64,000 nt of DNA. Origin: Gilvimarinus japonicus. GTDB taxonomy: Bacteria > Pseudomonadota > Gammaproteobacteria > Pseudomonadales > Cellvibrionaceae. Both the position numbers and the translations under genes were made by a program. The stretch lies in assembly GCF_042847215.1 (NCBI RefSeq), contig NZ_AP031500.1:2914001-2978000 (forward strand). Direction: 5' to 3'. This document shows, one piece after another, positions 34,580 through 43,899 of this stretch. A model generated the notes under the pieces. That model was not told the origin of the DNA. It ran no database searches and saw only the letters and a list, made by a program, of their open reading frames with translations. Every line of letters begins with the position of its first letter. Positions within the stretch are counted from its first letter, which is position 1.

Positions 34580-37054
34580 TTACTGAGCTTCGCGCAAAAT
34601 AATCGCCGGCGGTGTGACCAGCGCCCGTCGGCAACTAAAAGCGCCCAGCGCGCCGACCAAGGCGGCACCGGCTAACGGCGAGATTAACCAATACCCGTAA
34701 TGCGGCTGCACGGGCACCTCAAACACAAACACTTGCAGCCCCAGCAACAATACCTCGGAGGCGAGCACGGCGATGGTGCCAGCGGCCAAGCCAAGCAAAC
34801 CAAACTCCACGAGTACCCCACCCAGTATTAAGCGGCGGCTGGCGCCCAAGGTGCGCAGCAAGCCCACCTCTTGTTTGCGCGCCTCAAGGCTGCCGCTTAC
34901 GGCGGCCATTAGCACCAAACAACCCCCCAGTAAAACCATAATCAACACCATTTGTACGCCGTCACTCACTTGGGCGATGATGGTTTTAATCTGATTAATA
35001 ATACGGTCTAACTCAATCACCACCACTGTCGGGTAATTTGTGAGTAAGGTATTAATAAAGCGTTTTTTATCGGGCGATAAATACACGCTGGTCATATACA
35101 TGGGCGAGTAATCGTCCAGTGCGCCCGGCTCAAAGATAAAATAAAAGTTGGGCTGGAGTGACTCCCACTGCAACGAACGCAAGCTTGCCACTTGCGCCTC
35201 AGCTACGAGCCCGCCAATAGAAAAGGTTAGCCGGTCGCCCAGTTCGATACCTAAACGCTCGGCCACCTCCACCTCGACCGAGACGCCGGGCAAATCCGCT
35301 GACGAGCGCTGCCAGGTGTCCCACCACTGCCCTGCCACCAGCTCGTTGTTCTCGGCCATGTTGGCGCTCCAAGTGAGCTGAGCCTCGCGGTTAAGCGCAT
35401 CTTGCGATTTGGGCTCGCCGTCAATCTCGCTCAGCCGCCCCCGTACCATAGGGTAGAGCTGCTCGACCGCCAGTTGATTATCGGTAAGCAACTGCTTAAA
35501 CACATCCACCTCGGACGGAGCGATATTCAGTAAAAAATGATTGGGCGCATTGTCGGGCACTTTTACTTGCCACTCATCAATGAGTGAGGTGCGCACTACC
35601 GTTAAAGTTAAAAGCAGCATCATGGCGGTGGCAAACACCACCACTTGCAACACACTAGCGGCACGCCGGCGCTGAATGCTGGCCCACGCCAAACGCCAAT
35701 AACTACCGGCCTGAGAACCTAATTTACGTCCTCCGATCAGCAATCCGTAAGCCAGCGCCACGGCCAACAAGGCCACCACCGCGAGTGCGGCAATCACCGT
35801 TAACGCCAAAATAAGGTTGCGACTAAACACCGCAATTAAAACAACCAACACAGCACTAGCGGCCAACACTTGCCAGACAACCGCGCTGGTTTTTACCTCT
35901 AACTCCGAGCGCAATACTTTGACCGGCGGCACCGTGGGCAAAAACCACAAAGCCGGCAAGGCAAAGCCCAACAGCGCTAACGGGCCGCTGGCAAAGCTCA
36001 GTAAATAACTAGCAATACCGGCCGGAGCCATCGCCACTTGATACAGGCGCACTACCGCCTCGGCAACCAGCGCTTGCAAAACACCGCCCAACAACAACCC
36101 GATTAACGAGGCCACAAGAGACAGCACCACTAGTTGAGCTACATACAAATAACGTATCTGGCCGCTTGACGAGCCTAAGCTTTTTAGCAACGCGACTGGT
36201 GCGATGTGCCGCTCGGCAAACTGCCGCGCCGCTAACGCAATAGCGACGCCCGCTAACAACACCCCCATAATAGCCGCCAACACCAAAAAGCGCCGCCCGG
36301 TTTGCAGCGTCCCCTGCAGGCGGCGTTGAGCATTTTCGATGTCCATCACCTCTTCGTGCTCGGACAGTTCGGGCTCAAGCCAATCCATAAAACCGCTCAG
36401 CTGCGCCGGGGCGGCAGCCAATAACCATTGGTACTCGACCCGGCTGCCGGGCTGAATCACCTGTGTACTGGCAAGATCGGCCCAGTTCATCATGACCCGC
36501 GCGCCCATCAAGCTAAACGGCCCACTGCCGTCGGGCTCATCAATAATCACGTGGGTGGCTTGCAACGAGCGCTCGCCCACTTGCAACGTATCGCCTAGCT
36601 CAATGCCCAGCAGGGGTAGCAAACGCGAATCGACCCAAACCTCACCGGCGGCGGGCACACCAGTGGCGCGCTCAATATTGCGGCTGACAACAGCAAAGGC
36701 GGTGCCGCTGACGTCGATGTAACCGCGCAGGGGGTAGTTCGGCTCGACCGCTTTAATCGAGGCCAAATGCATTTCATCACCAGCAAACACCATGGAGGCA
36801 AAATGTGCGACACGGGTTTGCTGTATATCATCCGCTGTTGCCTGTGCCTGCCATGCAGGTTGCGGCAACTGGTTACTGGCGACAATTTTATCGGCCCCCA
36901 GCAGTGAATTGCTTTGCTCTAATAAAGTCGACTCCAAGCGATCGGTAAAAATGGCGATGGTACTGACCACCGCCACCGATAACATAATAGCCGTTGCCAA
37001 TAATTTAATTTCACCGGCGCGCCAATTGCGCCACAACAACCGCAGAGCTAACAC
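34580..37054 (-). CDS. ybbP: ABC transporter permease, YbbP-like (FtsX/MacB-type)
   Basis: An 824-residue permease with N-terminal helix 1 followed by a large periplasmic domain, and two later three-to-four-helix blocks (about 255-480 and 700-824), including the FtsX signatures MVLLGGCLVLMAAVSGSLEARKQEVGLLRTLGAS (residues near 710-740, shown here in part) and LASEVLLLGLQVFVFEVPVQ. Length equals that of E. coli YbbP (about 804). Such permeases pair with a LolD/MacB-like ATPase and are proposed to extract or move lipids or lipoproteins rather than classical solutes. Its start overlaps the ybbA stop by 7 bases, indicating coupling. It is the last gene of its operon. Confidence 0.93.
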   Translation of the reverse strand: MLALRLLWRNWRAGEIKLLATAIMLSVAVVSTIAIFTDRLESTLLEQSNSLLGADKIVASNQLPQPAWQAQATADDIQQTRVAHFASMVFAGDEMHLASIKAVEPNYPLRGYIDVSGTAFAVVSRNIERATGVPAAGEVWVDSRLLPLLGIELGDTLQVGERSLQATHVIIDEPDGSGPFSLMGARVMMNWADLASTQVIQPGSRVEYQWLLAAAPAQLSGFMDWLEPELSEHEEVMDIENAQRRLQGTLQTGRRFLVLAAIMGVLLAGVAIALAARQFAERHIAPVALLKSLGSSSGQIRYLYVAQLVVLSLVASLIGLLLGGVLQALVAEAVVRLYQVAMAPAGIASYLLSFASGPLALLGFALPALWFLPTVPPVKVLRSELEVKTSAVVWQVLAASAVLVVLIAVFSRNLILALTVIAALAVVALLAVALAYGLLIGGRKLGSQAGSYWRLAWASIQRRRAASVLQVVVFATAMMLLLTLTVVRTSLIDEWQVKVPDNAPNHFLLNIAPSEVDVFKQLLTDNQLAVEQLYPMVRGRLSEIDGEPKSQDALNREAQLTWSANMAENNELVAGQWWDTWQRSSADLPGVSVEVEVAERLGIELGDRLTFSIGGLVAEAQVASLRSLQWESLQPNFYFIFEPGALDDYSPMYMTSVYLSPDKKRFINTLLTNYPTVVVIELDRIINQIKTIIAQVSDGVQMVLIMVLLGGCLVLMAAVSGSLEARKQEVGLLRTLGASRRLILGGVLVEFGLLGLAAGTIAVLASEVLLLGLQVFVFEVPVQPHYGYWLISPLAGAALVGALGAFSCRRALVTPPAIILREAQ

Positions 37055-37743
37055 GATGCCACCTCTGTATCGGCGGTATTCACCAGCTTGCCACTGGCCA
37101 TTTGTATATGGCGTTGGCAGCGCTCGGCCAGGCGTTGCTCATGGGTAATTAACACCAAGGTGGTGCCCGCATCAGCGTTTAAACCAAACAGTAAATCGTT
37201 GATGGTTTGGCCGGTGGCACTGTCGAGGTTGCCGGTTGGTTCATCGGCAAATAAAATCTCAGGCTCGCAGGCAAAGGCCCGCGCGATCGCTACCCGCTGC
37301 TGCTCGCCGCCCGACAGTTGCGGTGGGTAATGCCCCAAGCGCTCCGCCAAACCAACCCGCTTAAGGTATTCACGAGCCGACGCCTCGGCGCCCTTTTGGC
37401 CGCGCAACTCTAATGGCAACATGACGTTTTCAAGCGCGGTTAGCCCCGGCAATAGCTGAAACGACTGAAACACAAAACCCACATGGCGCGCGCGCACGGC
37501 GGCGCGGCCCTCTTCATCCAGCGCCGGCAAATTATTACCCGCTAAGGTCACCACGCCGGCACTCGGCACATCTAAGCCGGCCAACAACCCCAGCAAAGTA
37601 GACTTGCCCGAGCCCGAGGCACCGGTAATGGCCAGCGACTCGCCGGGGGCTACCGCGAGGGAGATATCCTGTAAAATCGTCAACTCGCCGGCCGCCGTAG
37701 TCACGGTTTTGCTTAACCCTTGGGCGCTGATAATGTCTCGCAT
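37048..37743 (-). CDS. ybbA: ABC transporter ATPase, YbbA-like (LolD group)
   Basis: A 231-residue ATP-binding subunit. Walker A is GASGSGKSTLLGLLAG, the signature LSGGEQQRVAIARAFA and Walker B EILFADEPTGNLDSA; H-loop HEQRL follows. It belongs to the LolD/MacB/FtsE branch and drives the YbbP permease encoded immediately downstream (7-base overlap). In E. coli tesA is divergent from ybbA; here an MFS transporter gene intervenes. Upstream, 32 bases separate it from that MFS gene's stop, so all three may form one operon. Confidence 0.95.
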   Translation of the reverse strand: MRDIISAQGLSKTVTTAAGELTILQDISLAVAPGESLAITGASGSGKSTLLGLLAGLDVPSAGVVTLAGNNLPALDEEGRAAVRARHVGFVFQSFQLLPGLTALENVMLPLELRGQKGAEASAREYLKRVGLAERLGHYPPQLSGGEQQRVAIARAFACEPEILFADEPTGNLDSATGQTINDLLFGLNADAGTTLVLITHEQRLAERCQRHIQMASGKLVNTADTEVASC

Positions 37744-37775
37744 AGATTGTTCTCTTGGTAAGAATGAGTCGACGT

Positions 37776-39086
37776 TTATTGTCCGGCCTCTGGCAAACGA
37801 AAAGCCATAAAAGCACCGGCTACTCCCGCCAACGATAGCCCTAAAATAGCCACACCATAGCCAAACGCACTGGCCAATGCGCCACTGGCGCCCATTAACA
37901 ACAGCACTAAGCCAATCACGCTGTTACTCACGGCCACGTAGTCGGTACGGCGGTTGCCCTCGGCCAGATCAACCACATAGGTTTTACGCCCCACACGAAC
38001 GCCTTGATGGGAGATAGTCAGTAAAAAGTAAAGCAGCGGCAGAGTAAACAACTGCGATAACCCGATGTTGCTATAGTCTAACGCAAACACCACCAGCCCC
38101 AGCGCCGCGCTCATACTAGCGGCAAACATCATAACCCGGCGGCTCGATACATCGGCAAAACGCCCCCAAAAAGGCGCCGACAACAAACTTGCCAAACCGC
38201 TGGCCAGCATAAAAAACCCCAACAAACTGCTTTGGGCCCCGAGGTACTGCTGGGCGAGAGCGACGTAATAAGGCGCCGTTAAGGCCGAACACAACAGCAG
38301 TGCGCGAGTGATGACAAAGCGCCGAAACGGCGCATCACGGGTTAAAATCGACAGCCGCTGCCAGGCCTCGGTTAGGGCGTTAGCGCCACCGCTGACTTCA
38401 CCCGGGTACTCTTTAATCCCCATAAAACACAGCGCCGCTAGCGGCCAAAACACACCGGCCAGCAACAGTAATACCGTAGCCGCGCCCAATACGTTATCGG
38501 CTGGCTGATACACAATAACGCCGGTAGCCAGCGCCACAGTAACCAAGCCCGCCGCGCTGGCCGACCAACCGGTCACCCTGCCGCGACGGGTTTTGGGGAT
38601 GGTTTTACCCAGTACATCTTTAGCTGCGACAGACGATAACCCCCGCGCCAAAGAAAACAGCACCAGCAGCCCAACAATACTAAAACCGGCCAAGGCGCCG
38701 CTTAACAGCATGGCCACTGCGGCCATGCCCAGCACACATAAGCCTTGCACTAGCGCGCCTAACGACCAGGCGTATTTACGAATCGGCAAACGCCTAATGT
38801 AACTGGCCAAAACCAACTGTGGCAGTAAAGAGCCCGACTCGCGGATCGGCACCAAAAAACCCAACAAATAGGCCGGTGCACTTAGCGACTCAAGCACCCA
38901 GGGCAATACAATTTTGGGGTTGGCGCAGGCGTCGCCCAGCTTTGACAAAAAGTGGCTGACAATAAGGCGAAAGAAGTTACCCGGCACTTGTTGGCAGGCC
39001 TCGGGGGCAATGGCGGTGCATACCCGAGCGTCCTCTTCATTGACTAACTTGTCGTACAGCACTTGTGTTGTTGATGATTGTTGCAA
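37776..39086 (-). CDS. MFS transporter
   Basis: A 436-residue, 12-helix major facilitator. It starts with TTG at 39086, supported by the strong GGGAGG five bases upstream and no better ATG nearby. Helix 1 region (LSAPAYLLGFLVPIRESGSL) and the loop-4 SLARGLSSVAAKDVLGKTIP, and cytoplasmic motif GRVTGWSASAAG, indicate an efflux-like permease of uncharacterised group. It lies between tesA (divergent, 133 bases) and ybbA, where E. coli has no gene, so it is probably a lineage-specific insertion in the tesA-ybbAP arrangement. The substrate is unknown; export of a fatty acid or lysolipid would suit the neighbourhood but is a guess. Confidence 0.85.
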   Translation of the reverse strand: MQQSSTTQVLYDKLVNEEDARVCTAIAPEACQQVPGNFFRLIVSHFLSKLGDACANPKIVLPWVLESLSAPAYLLGFLVPIRESGSLLPQLVLASYIRRLPIRKYAWSLGALVQGLCVLGMAAVAMLLSGALAGFSIVGLLVLFSLARGLSSVAAKDVLGKTIPKTRRGRVTGWSASAAGLVTVALATGVIVYQPADNVLGAATVLLLLAGVFWPLAALCFMGIKEYPGEVSGGANALTEAWQRLSILTRDAPFRRFVITRALLLCSALTAPYYVALAQQYLGAQSSLLGFFMLASGLASLLSAPFWGRFADVSSRRVMMFAASMSAALGLVVFALDYSNIGLSQLFTLPLLYFLLTISHQGVRVGRKTYVVDLAEGNRRTDYVAVSNSVIGLVLLLMGASGALASAFGYGVAILGLSLAGVAGAFMAFRLPEAGQ

Positions 39087-39219
39087 GCCAACCTCCCGAT
39101 CATTACCTGGCAGAATACACGGTTCCCGTAATCTGCGACACGGCGGAATAATTGCCAGCGTTTACCCGCTGCGGTAGGCTTAGCGGCTGTACCCGACCCA
39201 CCGATCAGGCAGTTTATCT

Positions 39220-39861
39220 ATGCGCGCCACCGCTGTATTGCGTTTATTTCGCCAAGTGTTAGCCATCGGCCTGCTGCTATTTAGCGGCGTTTGTGCCCAA
39301 GCGCAGACAACACCCACTATTATAATACTGGGCGATAGCTTAAGTGCCGGCTACGGAATAGATTTAAAAGCGGGCTGGGTACAGCTATTGCGCGAGCGGA
39401 TGGCGGCCGATAAGGCCACCTCGCACTATCAAATCATCAATGCGAGCGTCAGTGGCGAAACCACTCAGGGCGCTTTGGCGCGGCTGGATAAACTGTTGGC
39501 GACTCACCAACCGCAGATCGTTATTGTCGAGCTGGGCGGCAACGATGGCCTGCGCGGCCAGCCTGTTAAGCTGATGCGCCAAAACCTAGCCGAGATTATA
39601 AAAAAGTCGCAAGCCGCTAGCGCCAAAGTGTTGTTGGCGGGCATGCAAATACCACCCAATTACGGTACGCGCTACACCCAAATGTTTAGCGACACCTACC
39701 CGGCACTGGCCAAGCGATTTGACGTTGCGCTAGTACCGTTTTTTTTGCAAGACGTGGCCCTTAACCCAGCGTTAATGCAGGGCGATGATATTCACCCAAA
39801 CGCCGAGGCGCAGCCCACCTTACTTGAGAATGTATGGCCGGTTTTACAGCCGATACTCTAA
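39220..39861 (+). CDS. tesA: TesA acyl-CoA thioesterase / lysophospholipase / arylesterase
   Basis: A 213-residue periplasmic SGNH hydrolase. A signal peptide (about 1-29, ending CAQAQ) precedes IILGDSLSAGYG with the nucleophile serine. The other SGNH blocks are ELGGNDGLRG and the catalytic DDIHPNAEAQ. It hydrolyses acyl thioesters and lysophospholipids in the periplasm. It is divergent from the MFS gene and ends 10 bases before the recJ stop (convergent). The tesA-ybbA association is conserved in gammaproteobacteria and suggests a lipid-related role for the ABC transporter. Confidence 0.95.
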   Translation: MRATAVLRLFRQVLAIGLLLFSGVCAQAQTTPTIIILGDSLSAGYGIDLKAGWVQLLRERMAADKATSHYQIINASVSGETTQGALARLDKLLATHQPQIVIVELGGNDGLRGQPVKLMRQNLAEIIKKSQAASAKVLLAGMQIPPNYGTRYTQMFSDTYPALAKRFDVALVPFFLQDVALNPALMQGDDIHPNAEAQPTLLENVWPVLQPIL

Positions 39862-39871
39862 CCCGGCGCGA

Positions 39872-41605
39872 TTAATTTAACGGCTCAATATAATCCAGCA
39901 ACAGTTGCAGCGATTGACGGCCACGGTATTCATTCACATCCAGTTTAAAGGCGGCCCGCACATGGGTGGTGGCTGAGCTGGGCCAAACCTCTAAGTCGAC
40001 ATTAAAGGCAATGGCATCAATCACCGCCTGATCGTTTGCCTCCGGTGCCAGCACCAGCTTTAAATGTTTTTCACCAACGATGCGCTGCTGTACCAGTTTA
40101 AACTCGCCGTCAAACAAAGGCTCGGGAAAGTGCTGCCCCCAGGGGCCGGCGGCGCGCAACTGCTGCGCCAGCGCCAAATCAAACTCGGTCTCACTTAAGG
40201 TGCCGTCGCTAAGCACCACCGCTTGCAAGTCATCGTCGTTTAACTGGCGCCGCACCTCGGCATCAAAGGCGTTGGCAAACGCGGTAAAATCTTCTTTGGC
40301 AAGGCTCATGCCCGCCGCCATGGCGTGACCACCAAACTTATGCAACAGCTCTGGGTGGCGCGCGGCTACGGCATCCAGCGCATCGCGAATATGCAAGCCG
40401 GGTATCGAGCGCGCCGAGCCTTTAATACTGGCGCCATCGTCGGCATCGGCAAAGACAATCACCGGCCGGTGGTGGCGATCTTTAATACGCGAAGCGAGAA
40501 TACCGATAACCCCTTGGTGCCAACGGGCATCGTATAAACACAAACCCCACGGCAGCTCGCCGCCCTCGTCCACATCTAAACCGTCCAGCATTTGCAGTGC
40601 CTCACGCTGCATACCGCTCTCGATGGCTTTGCGGTCGCGGTTAAAATCATCCAACGCCACCGCCAACTCCCGTGCGGCCATTAAATCGTCACTCAACAAG
40701 CACTGAATGCCGATACTCATATCATCGAGCCGGCCGGCGGCGTTTAAACGCGGCCCCAAAGCAAAGCCTAAGTCGGCCGCCACTAAACGCTCGCGGCCAC
40801 GGCCGGCCACCTCAAGCAGCGCTAAAATACCGGGCCGGGCAGCGCCGGCGCGAATGCGCTGCAAACCTTGCTCGACTAAAATACGATTGTTGTGGTCCAG
40901 CGGCACCACATCGGCCACCGTACCCAGTGCGACTAGATCTAAGTACTGCGCCATATTGGGCTCTTTGATGCCCGCTTCGGCAAACCAACCAATACTACTC
41001 AACTCGCGCCGCAGGGCATTCAGCACATAAAAAATCACCCCGACGCCAGCCAAATTTTTACTGGGGAAGTCGCAGCCCGGCTGATTGGGATTAACAATCG
41101 CCTCGGCCGTTGGCAACTCGGCACCGGGCAAATGGTGGTCGGTAACCAACACCGCAATACCCAGCGCTTGCGCGGCAATAACGCCCTCGACGCTGGAGAT
41201 CCCATTATCCACCGTGACAATTAAGTCCGGCTCGCGCTCGGCCGCTACCGCGACAATCTCGGGCGTTAAACCATAACCGTACTCAAACCGGTTGGGCACT
41301 AAAAAATCAACCTGATGAGCCCCCATCGCTTTTAGCGCCAACACCGCTAAAGCCGAGCTGGTGGCACCGTCGCAGTCAAAATCGCCGACAATTAAAATAC
41401 GCGCATCGGCCACCACGGCATCGGCCAACAAGCTGGCGGCCTCGGGCAGGCCTTTCATGGTGGGCTTGAGTAGCTCTTTTAGCGTTAGCGCCAATTCGCG
41501 CTCATCGCGTACACCGCGGGCGCTGTATATTCGCCTCAGCAGTGCCGGTAGCTGGTCGCTGTTAAATTCAGCCTGTGCGGTACGTTGTTTAATCAATTTT
41601 TTCAC
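39872..41605 (-). CDS. recJ: Single-stranded-DNA exonuclease RecJ
   Basis: A 5'-3' ssDNA exonuclease of 577 residues acting in the RecF pathway, mismatch repair and base-excision repair. DHH-family motifs are DFDCDGATSSALAVLAL, VTVDNGISS and VTDHHLPG, followed by the DHHA1 domain (FGGHAMAAGMSL). The GTG at 41605 is selected: it gives VKKLIKQRTAQ as the N-terminus and 577 residues, the same as E. coli RecJ, whereas upstream codons add 34 residues of poor quality. It is divergent from the imuA-imuB-dnaE2 mutasome, whose LexA box lies 151 bases away, so two DNA-repair units share the intergenic region. Confidence 0.95.
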   Translation of the reverse strand: MKKLIKQRTAQAEFNSDQLPALLRRIYSARGVRDERELALTLKELLKPTMKGLPEAASLLADAVVADARILIVGDFDCDGATSSALAVLALKAMGAHQVDFLVPNRFEYGYGLTPEIVAVAAEREPDLIVTVDNGISSVEGVIAAQALGIAVLVTDHHLPGAELPTAEAIVNPNQPGCDFPSKNLAGVGVIFYVLNALRRELSSIGWFAEAGIKEPNMAQYLDLVALGTVADVVPLDHNNRILVEQGLQRIRAGAARPGILALLEVAGRGRERLVAADLGFALGPRLNAAGRLDDMSIGIQCLLSDDLMAARELAVALDDFNRDRKAIESGMQREALQMLDGLDVDEGGELPWGLCLYDARWHQGVIGILASRIKDRHHRPVIVFADADDGASIKGSARSIPGLHIRDALDAVAARHPELLHKFGGHAMAAGMSLAKEDFTAFANAFDAEVRRQLNDDDLQAVVLSDGTLSETEFDLALAQQLRAAGPWGQHFPEPLFDGEFKLVQQRIVGEKHLKLVLAPEANDQAVIDAIAFNVDLEVWPSSATTHVRAAFKLDVNEYRGRQSLQLLLDYIEPLN

Positions 41606-41755
41606 AGAGATCTCAACTCCAGTTTCTGCAAGGCGCCATTGTAAGGTCGTGCCCAAGGTATTACTACCGTGGTTTAGCTCGCGCCGCAAAGGTGGCGGTC
41701 GGCACAAAAGCCGCCAACCTCATTACCTTGTTGCAAATTCAAACCAGCGCCTATA

Positions 41756-41771
41756 CTGTATATAAATACAG
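41756..41771. promoter_or_regulatory. LexA (SOS) box upstream of imuA
   Basis: CTGTATATAAATACAG fits the gammaproteobacterial SOS consensus CTGT-N8-ACAG exactly, flanked by TA on the left (TACTGT). It lies 22 bases before the imuA start. LexA repression of this cassette is established in several proteobacteria; here it is inferred from the motif. Confidence 0.93.
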
Positions 41772-41792
41772 CTATTGTTAGGATTTACCCAG

Positions 41793-42473
41793 ATGCCCTC
41801 TCTCGACGAGTTATTACAACAGCGCACCGTATACCGGGGGCGCCAGTTAGCCCCTCCGGCACCCGTGCGCCCGTCGGGTTTTGCCCCCCTAGATCGCGTG
41901 CTGGGTGGCGGGCTTCCCGCTGTGGGGGTTAATCGCCTGCAAAGCCCCACAGGCATTGGCGAACTGCGCTTATTACTGCCCTATTTATTGGCCGGGCCTA
42001 CCCAGGGCAAGCTACTGGTTTTTATTAACCCACCAGGGCGCCCCTACCCAGACTTTTGGTATAACGCCGGGGTTGATTTGAATGACGTACAAGTACTCCA
42101 CACCACTGACACCAAGCAGGCCCTGTGGAGCGCCGAACAGTGCCTGCAAAGTGGTTGCTGCTTATCGGTGCTCCTGTGGCAAAACAACCTTGAGGTTAGT
42201 CAGCTCAAGCGATTGCAGTTAGCCGCTATTGAGGGGGGCGCCAGTTTATGGTGGCTACAACCACCCAGACGTGAAAACATCTCTTTGCCGCTTCATTTAA
42301 GCCTGCTGCTACAGGCCTCCAGCATTGGCATACAAGCCACAATAACCAAACGCAAAGGCGGTTGGGCCACCGCCCCGATCACCCTAGACTGGCGCGAGCG
42401 CTGGCCCGAACAAACCATTGCTCCACTGCCCGCCAATGTCCGTCCGCTGCGCTCCAAGCGGCGGCGGGCGTAA
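41793..42473 (+). CDS. imuA: ImuA, translesion synthesis cassette protein
   Basis: A 226-residue RecA/SulA-like protein that starts the SOS mutasome operon. Residues about 30-60 read RPSGFAPLDRVLGGGLPAVGV, as in RecA-like ImuA, with a degenerate P-loop SPTGIGELRLL. The ATG at 41793 follows TTAGGA by ten bases. ImuA supports error-prone replication past lesions together with ImuB and DnaE2, by interacting with ImuB. The gene lies just downstream of a LexA box and is 17 bases from imuB. Confidence 0.9.
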   Translation: MPSLDELLQQRTVYRGRQLAPPAPVRPSGFAPLDRVLGGGLPAVGVNRLQSPTGIGELRLLLPYLLAGPTQGKLLVFINPPGRPYPDFWYNAGVDLNDVQVLHTTDTKQALWSAEQCLQSGCCLSVLLWQNNLEVSQLKRLQLAAIEGGASLWWLQPPRRENISLPLHLSLLLQASSIGIQATITKRKGGWATAPITLDWRERWPEQTIAPLPANVRPLRSKRRRA

Positions 42474-42490
42474 GCTACGGGTATTGCGCC

Positions 42491-43888
42491 ATGTTGTGGC
42501 TTTACTTGCACTTTCCGGCCCTGCAGCTGGACAGCCTGCCCGCCACCGGGCAACCGCGGGCAATCGCCTGCAACCGCAGGCATGTGCTAGTGCAAATAAA
42601 TCGGGCCGCTCAGGCAGAGGGTTTACAGCTCGACATGGGGCTGGGGCTTGCCAGCTCTTTGTGCCGGAACTTAGAGGTGCACCCATACCAAGACGACTTT
42701 GCCCCGCGCCGCCTACAAGAACTCGCCCAGCGGCTGTATTTGGTATCGGCCGATATTATGCTGTTTAACCCCGATGGTTTACTGCTAAAAGCCAGCCCTA
42801 TGCTGCGCTATTACCACGGCCTCAAGCACTACTGGGCAAGCTTGCAGCACGAGCTGTTGGGCGAACAAGTACAAGCTTGTGGCGCCACTGACACCCAACC
42901 TCTGGCCGCGCGAGCGCTAGCCCGTGCGGGTATAGAGTGTATCGGCGGCGACCGACAACCGCCACGCTGGCACGCACTAGCGCTGGCACACAGCGACTTA
43001 CCCGGCAAAGCGATTAATCAATTGCAGCGCATTGGTGTCTCGAATTTGGGCGAGCTTGTCCGTTTACCGCTTACCGAGTTGGCCGACCGGCTGGATAAAA
43101 CCAGTATTGATTACGTGCAAAAGCTTACCGGCCGCAAGGTCTACCCCACCCGTTTTTTTACCCCCGCAGCACGCTTTACACGCTACCGCGAGCTTGAGTG
43201 TGAGGCCGACACCACGGCACCACTAATGGCACCTTTAGCGCGCTGCCTAAACGCACTGGAGGATTTTTTACAAACTCGCGATCACGTCACCGCCGCACTA
43301 ACCCTCCAGCTACTGCGGCGTGACCGCCCCGCCATCCACCTCAAGATTAACGCGGCCCAAGGTGAGCGACGGGCACACACCTGGCAGCAGCTAATCGAGC
43401 TCAAGCTGGCATCCCTAACCCTTGATGCACCGGTTTACGCCTTTCGCATAAGTGCGGCGCAAAGCTACCCGCGGGCAAAGCTAGTAGAGGATTTATTTAA
43501 CGCCCAGACCGGTCAGTTAGAGCGCGCCGAACTGTTGAGTTTATTAGAGGCCAAGCTCGGCCCTGACGCACTGTTACAACCGTCTTTAAACAATGATCAT
43601 CGCCCCGAGCAACGCGCCAGTTGTGCCGGCAATCGGCTAACCGGCCACTCTGGCACGCCGATGCAACAGCGGCCCAGTTTATTGCTGGACACCCCCAAGG
43701 CCACCGCCGAGCCTTTAAGTATTATTCACGGCCCCGAGCGCATCACCACAGGCTGGTGGGACCAGGCACCAGTGATGCGCGATTATTATATCGCCCGCAA
43801 CCGCGCCGGCTGCTGGTTGTGGGTATATCGGCCACTGCAGCGCAGCGGCTCAGATCGCAACTGGTACATTCACGGCTACTTTAGTTAA
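42491..43888 (+). CDS. imuB: ImuB, inactive Y-family polymerase-like protein
   Basis: A 465-residue Y-family polymerase relative. The N-terminus MLWLYLHFPALQLDSLP corresponds to the catalytic palm motif of DinB, but the conserved acidic residues are replaced by Leu/His/Phe, the hallmark of ImuB: it is a hub, not a polymerase. Finger/thumb and little-finger regions follow (GIECIGGDRQPPRW, GVSNLGELVRLPLTELADRL). The C-terminal tail ending DRNWYIHGYFS is conserved. ImuB binds the beta clamp and recruits DnaE2 and ImuA. The ATG at 42491 was preferred over upstream in-frame codons, which would extend into imuA. It is 11 bases from dnaE2. Confidence 0.92.
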   Translation: MLWLYLHFPALQLDSLPATGQPRAIACNRRHVLVQINRAAQAEGLQLDMGLGLASSLCRNLEVHPYQDDFAPRRLQELAQRLYLVSADIMLFNPDGLLLKASPMLRYYHGLKHYWASLQHELLGEQVQACGATDTQPLAARALARAGIECIGGDRQPPRWHALALAHSDLPGKAINQLQRIGVSNLGELVRLPLTELADRLDKTSIDYVQKLTGRKVYPTRFFTPAARFTRYRELECEADTTAPLMAPLARCLNALEDFLQTRDHVTAALTLQLLRRDRPAIHLKINAAQGERRAHTWQQLIELKLASLTLDAPVYAFRISAAQSYPRAKLVEDLFNAQTGQLERAELLSLLEAKLGPDALLQPSLNNDHRPEQRASCAGNRLTGHSGTPMQQRPSLLLDTPKATAEPLSIIHGPERITTGWWDQAPVMRDYYIARNRAGCWLWVYRPLQRSGSDRNWYIHGYFS

Positions 43889-43899
43889 CGTGCCCCGCT

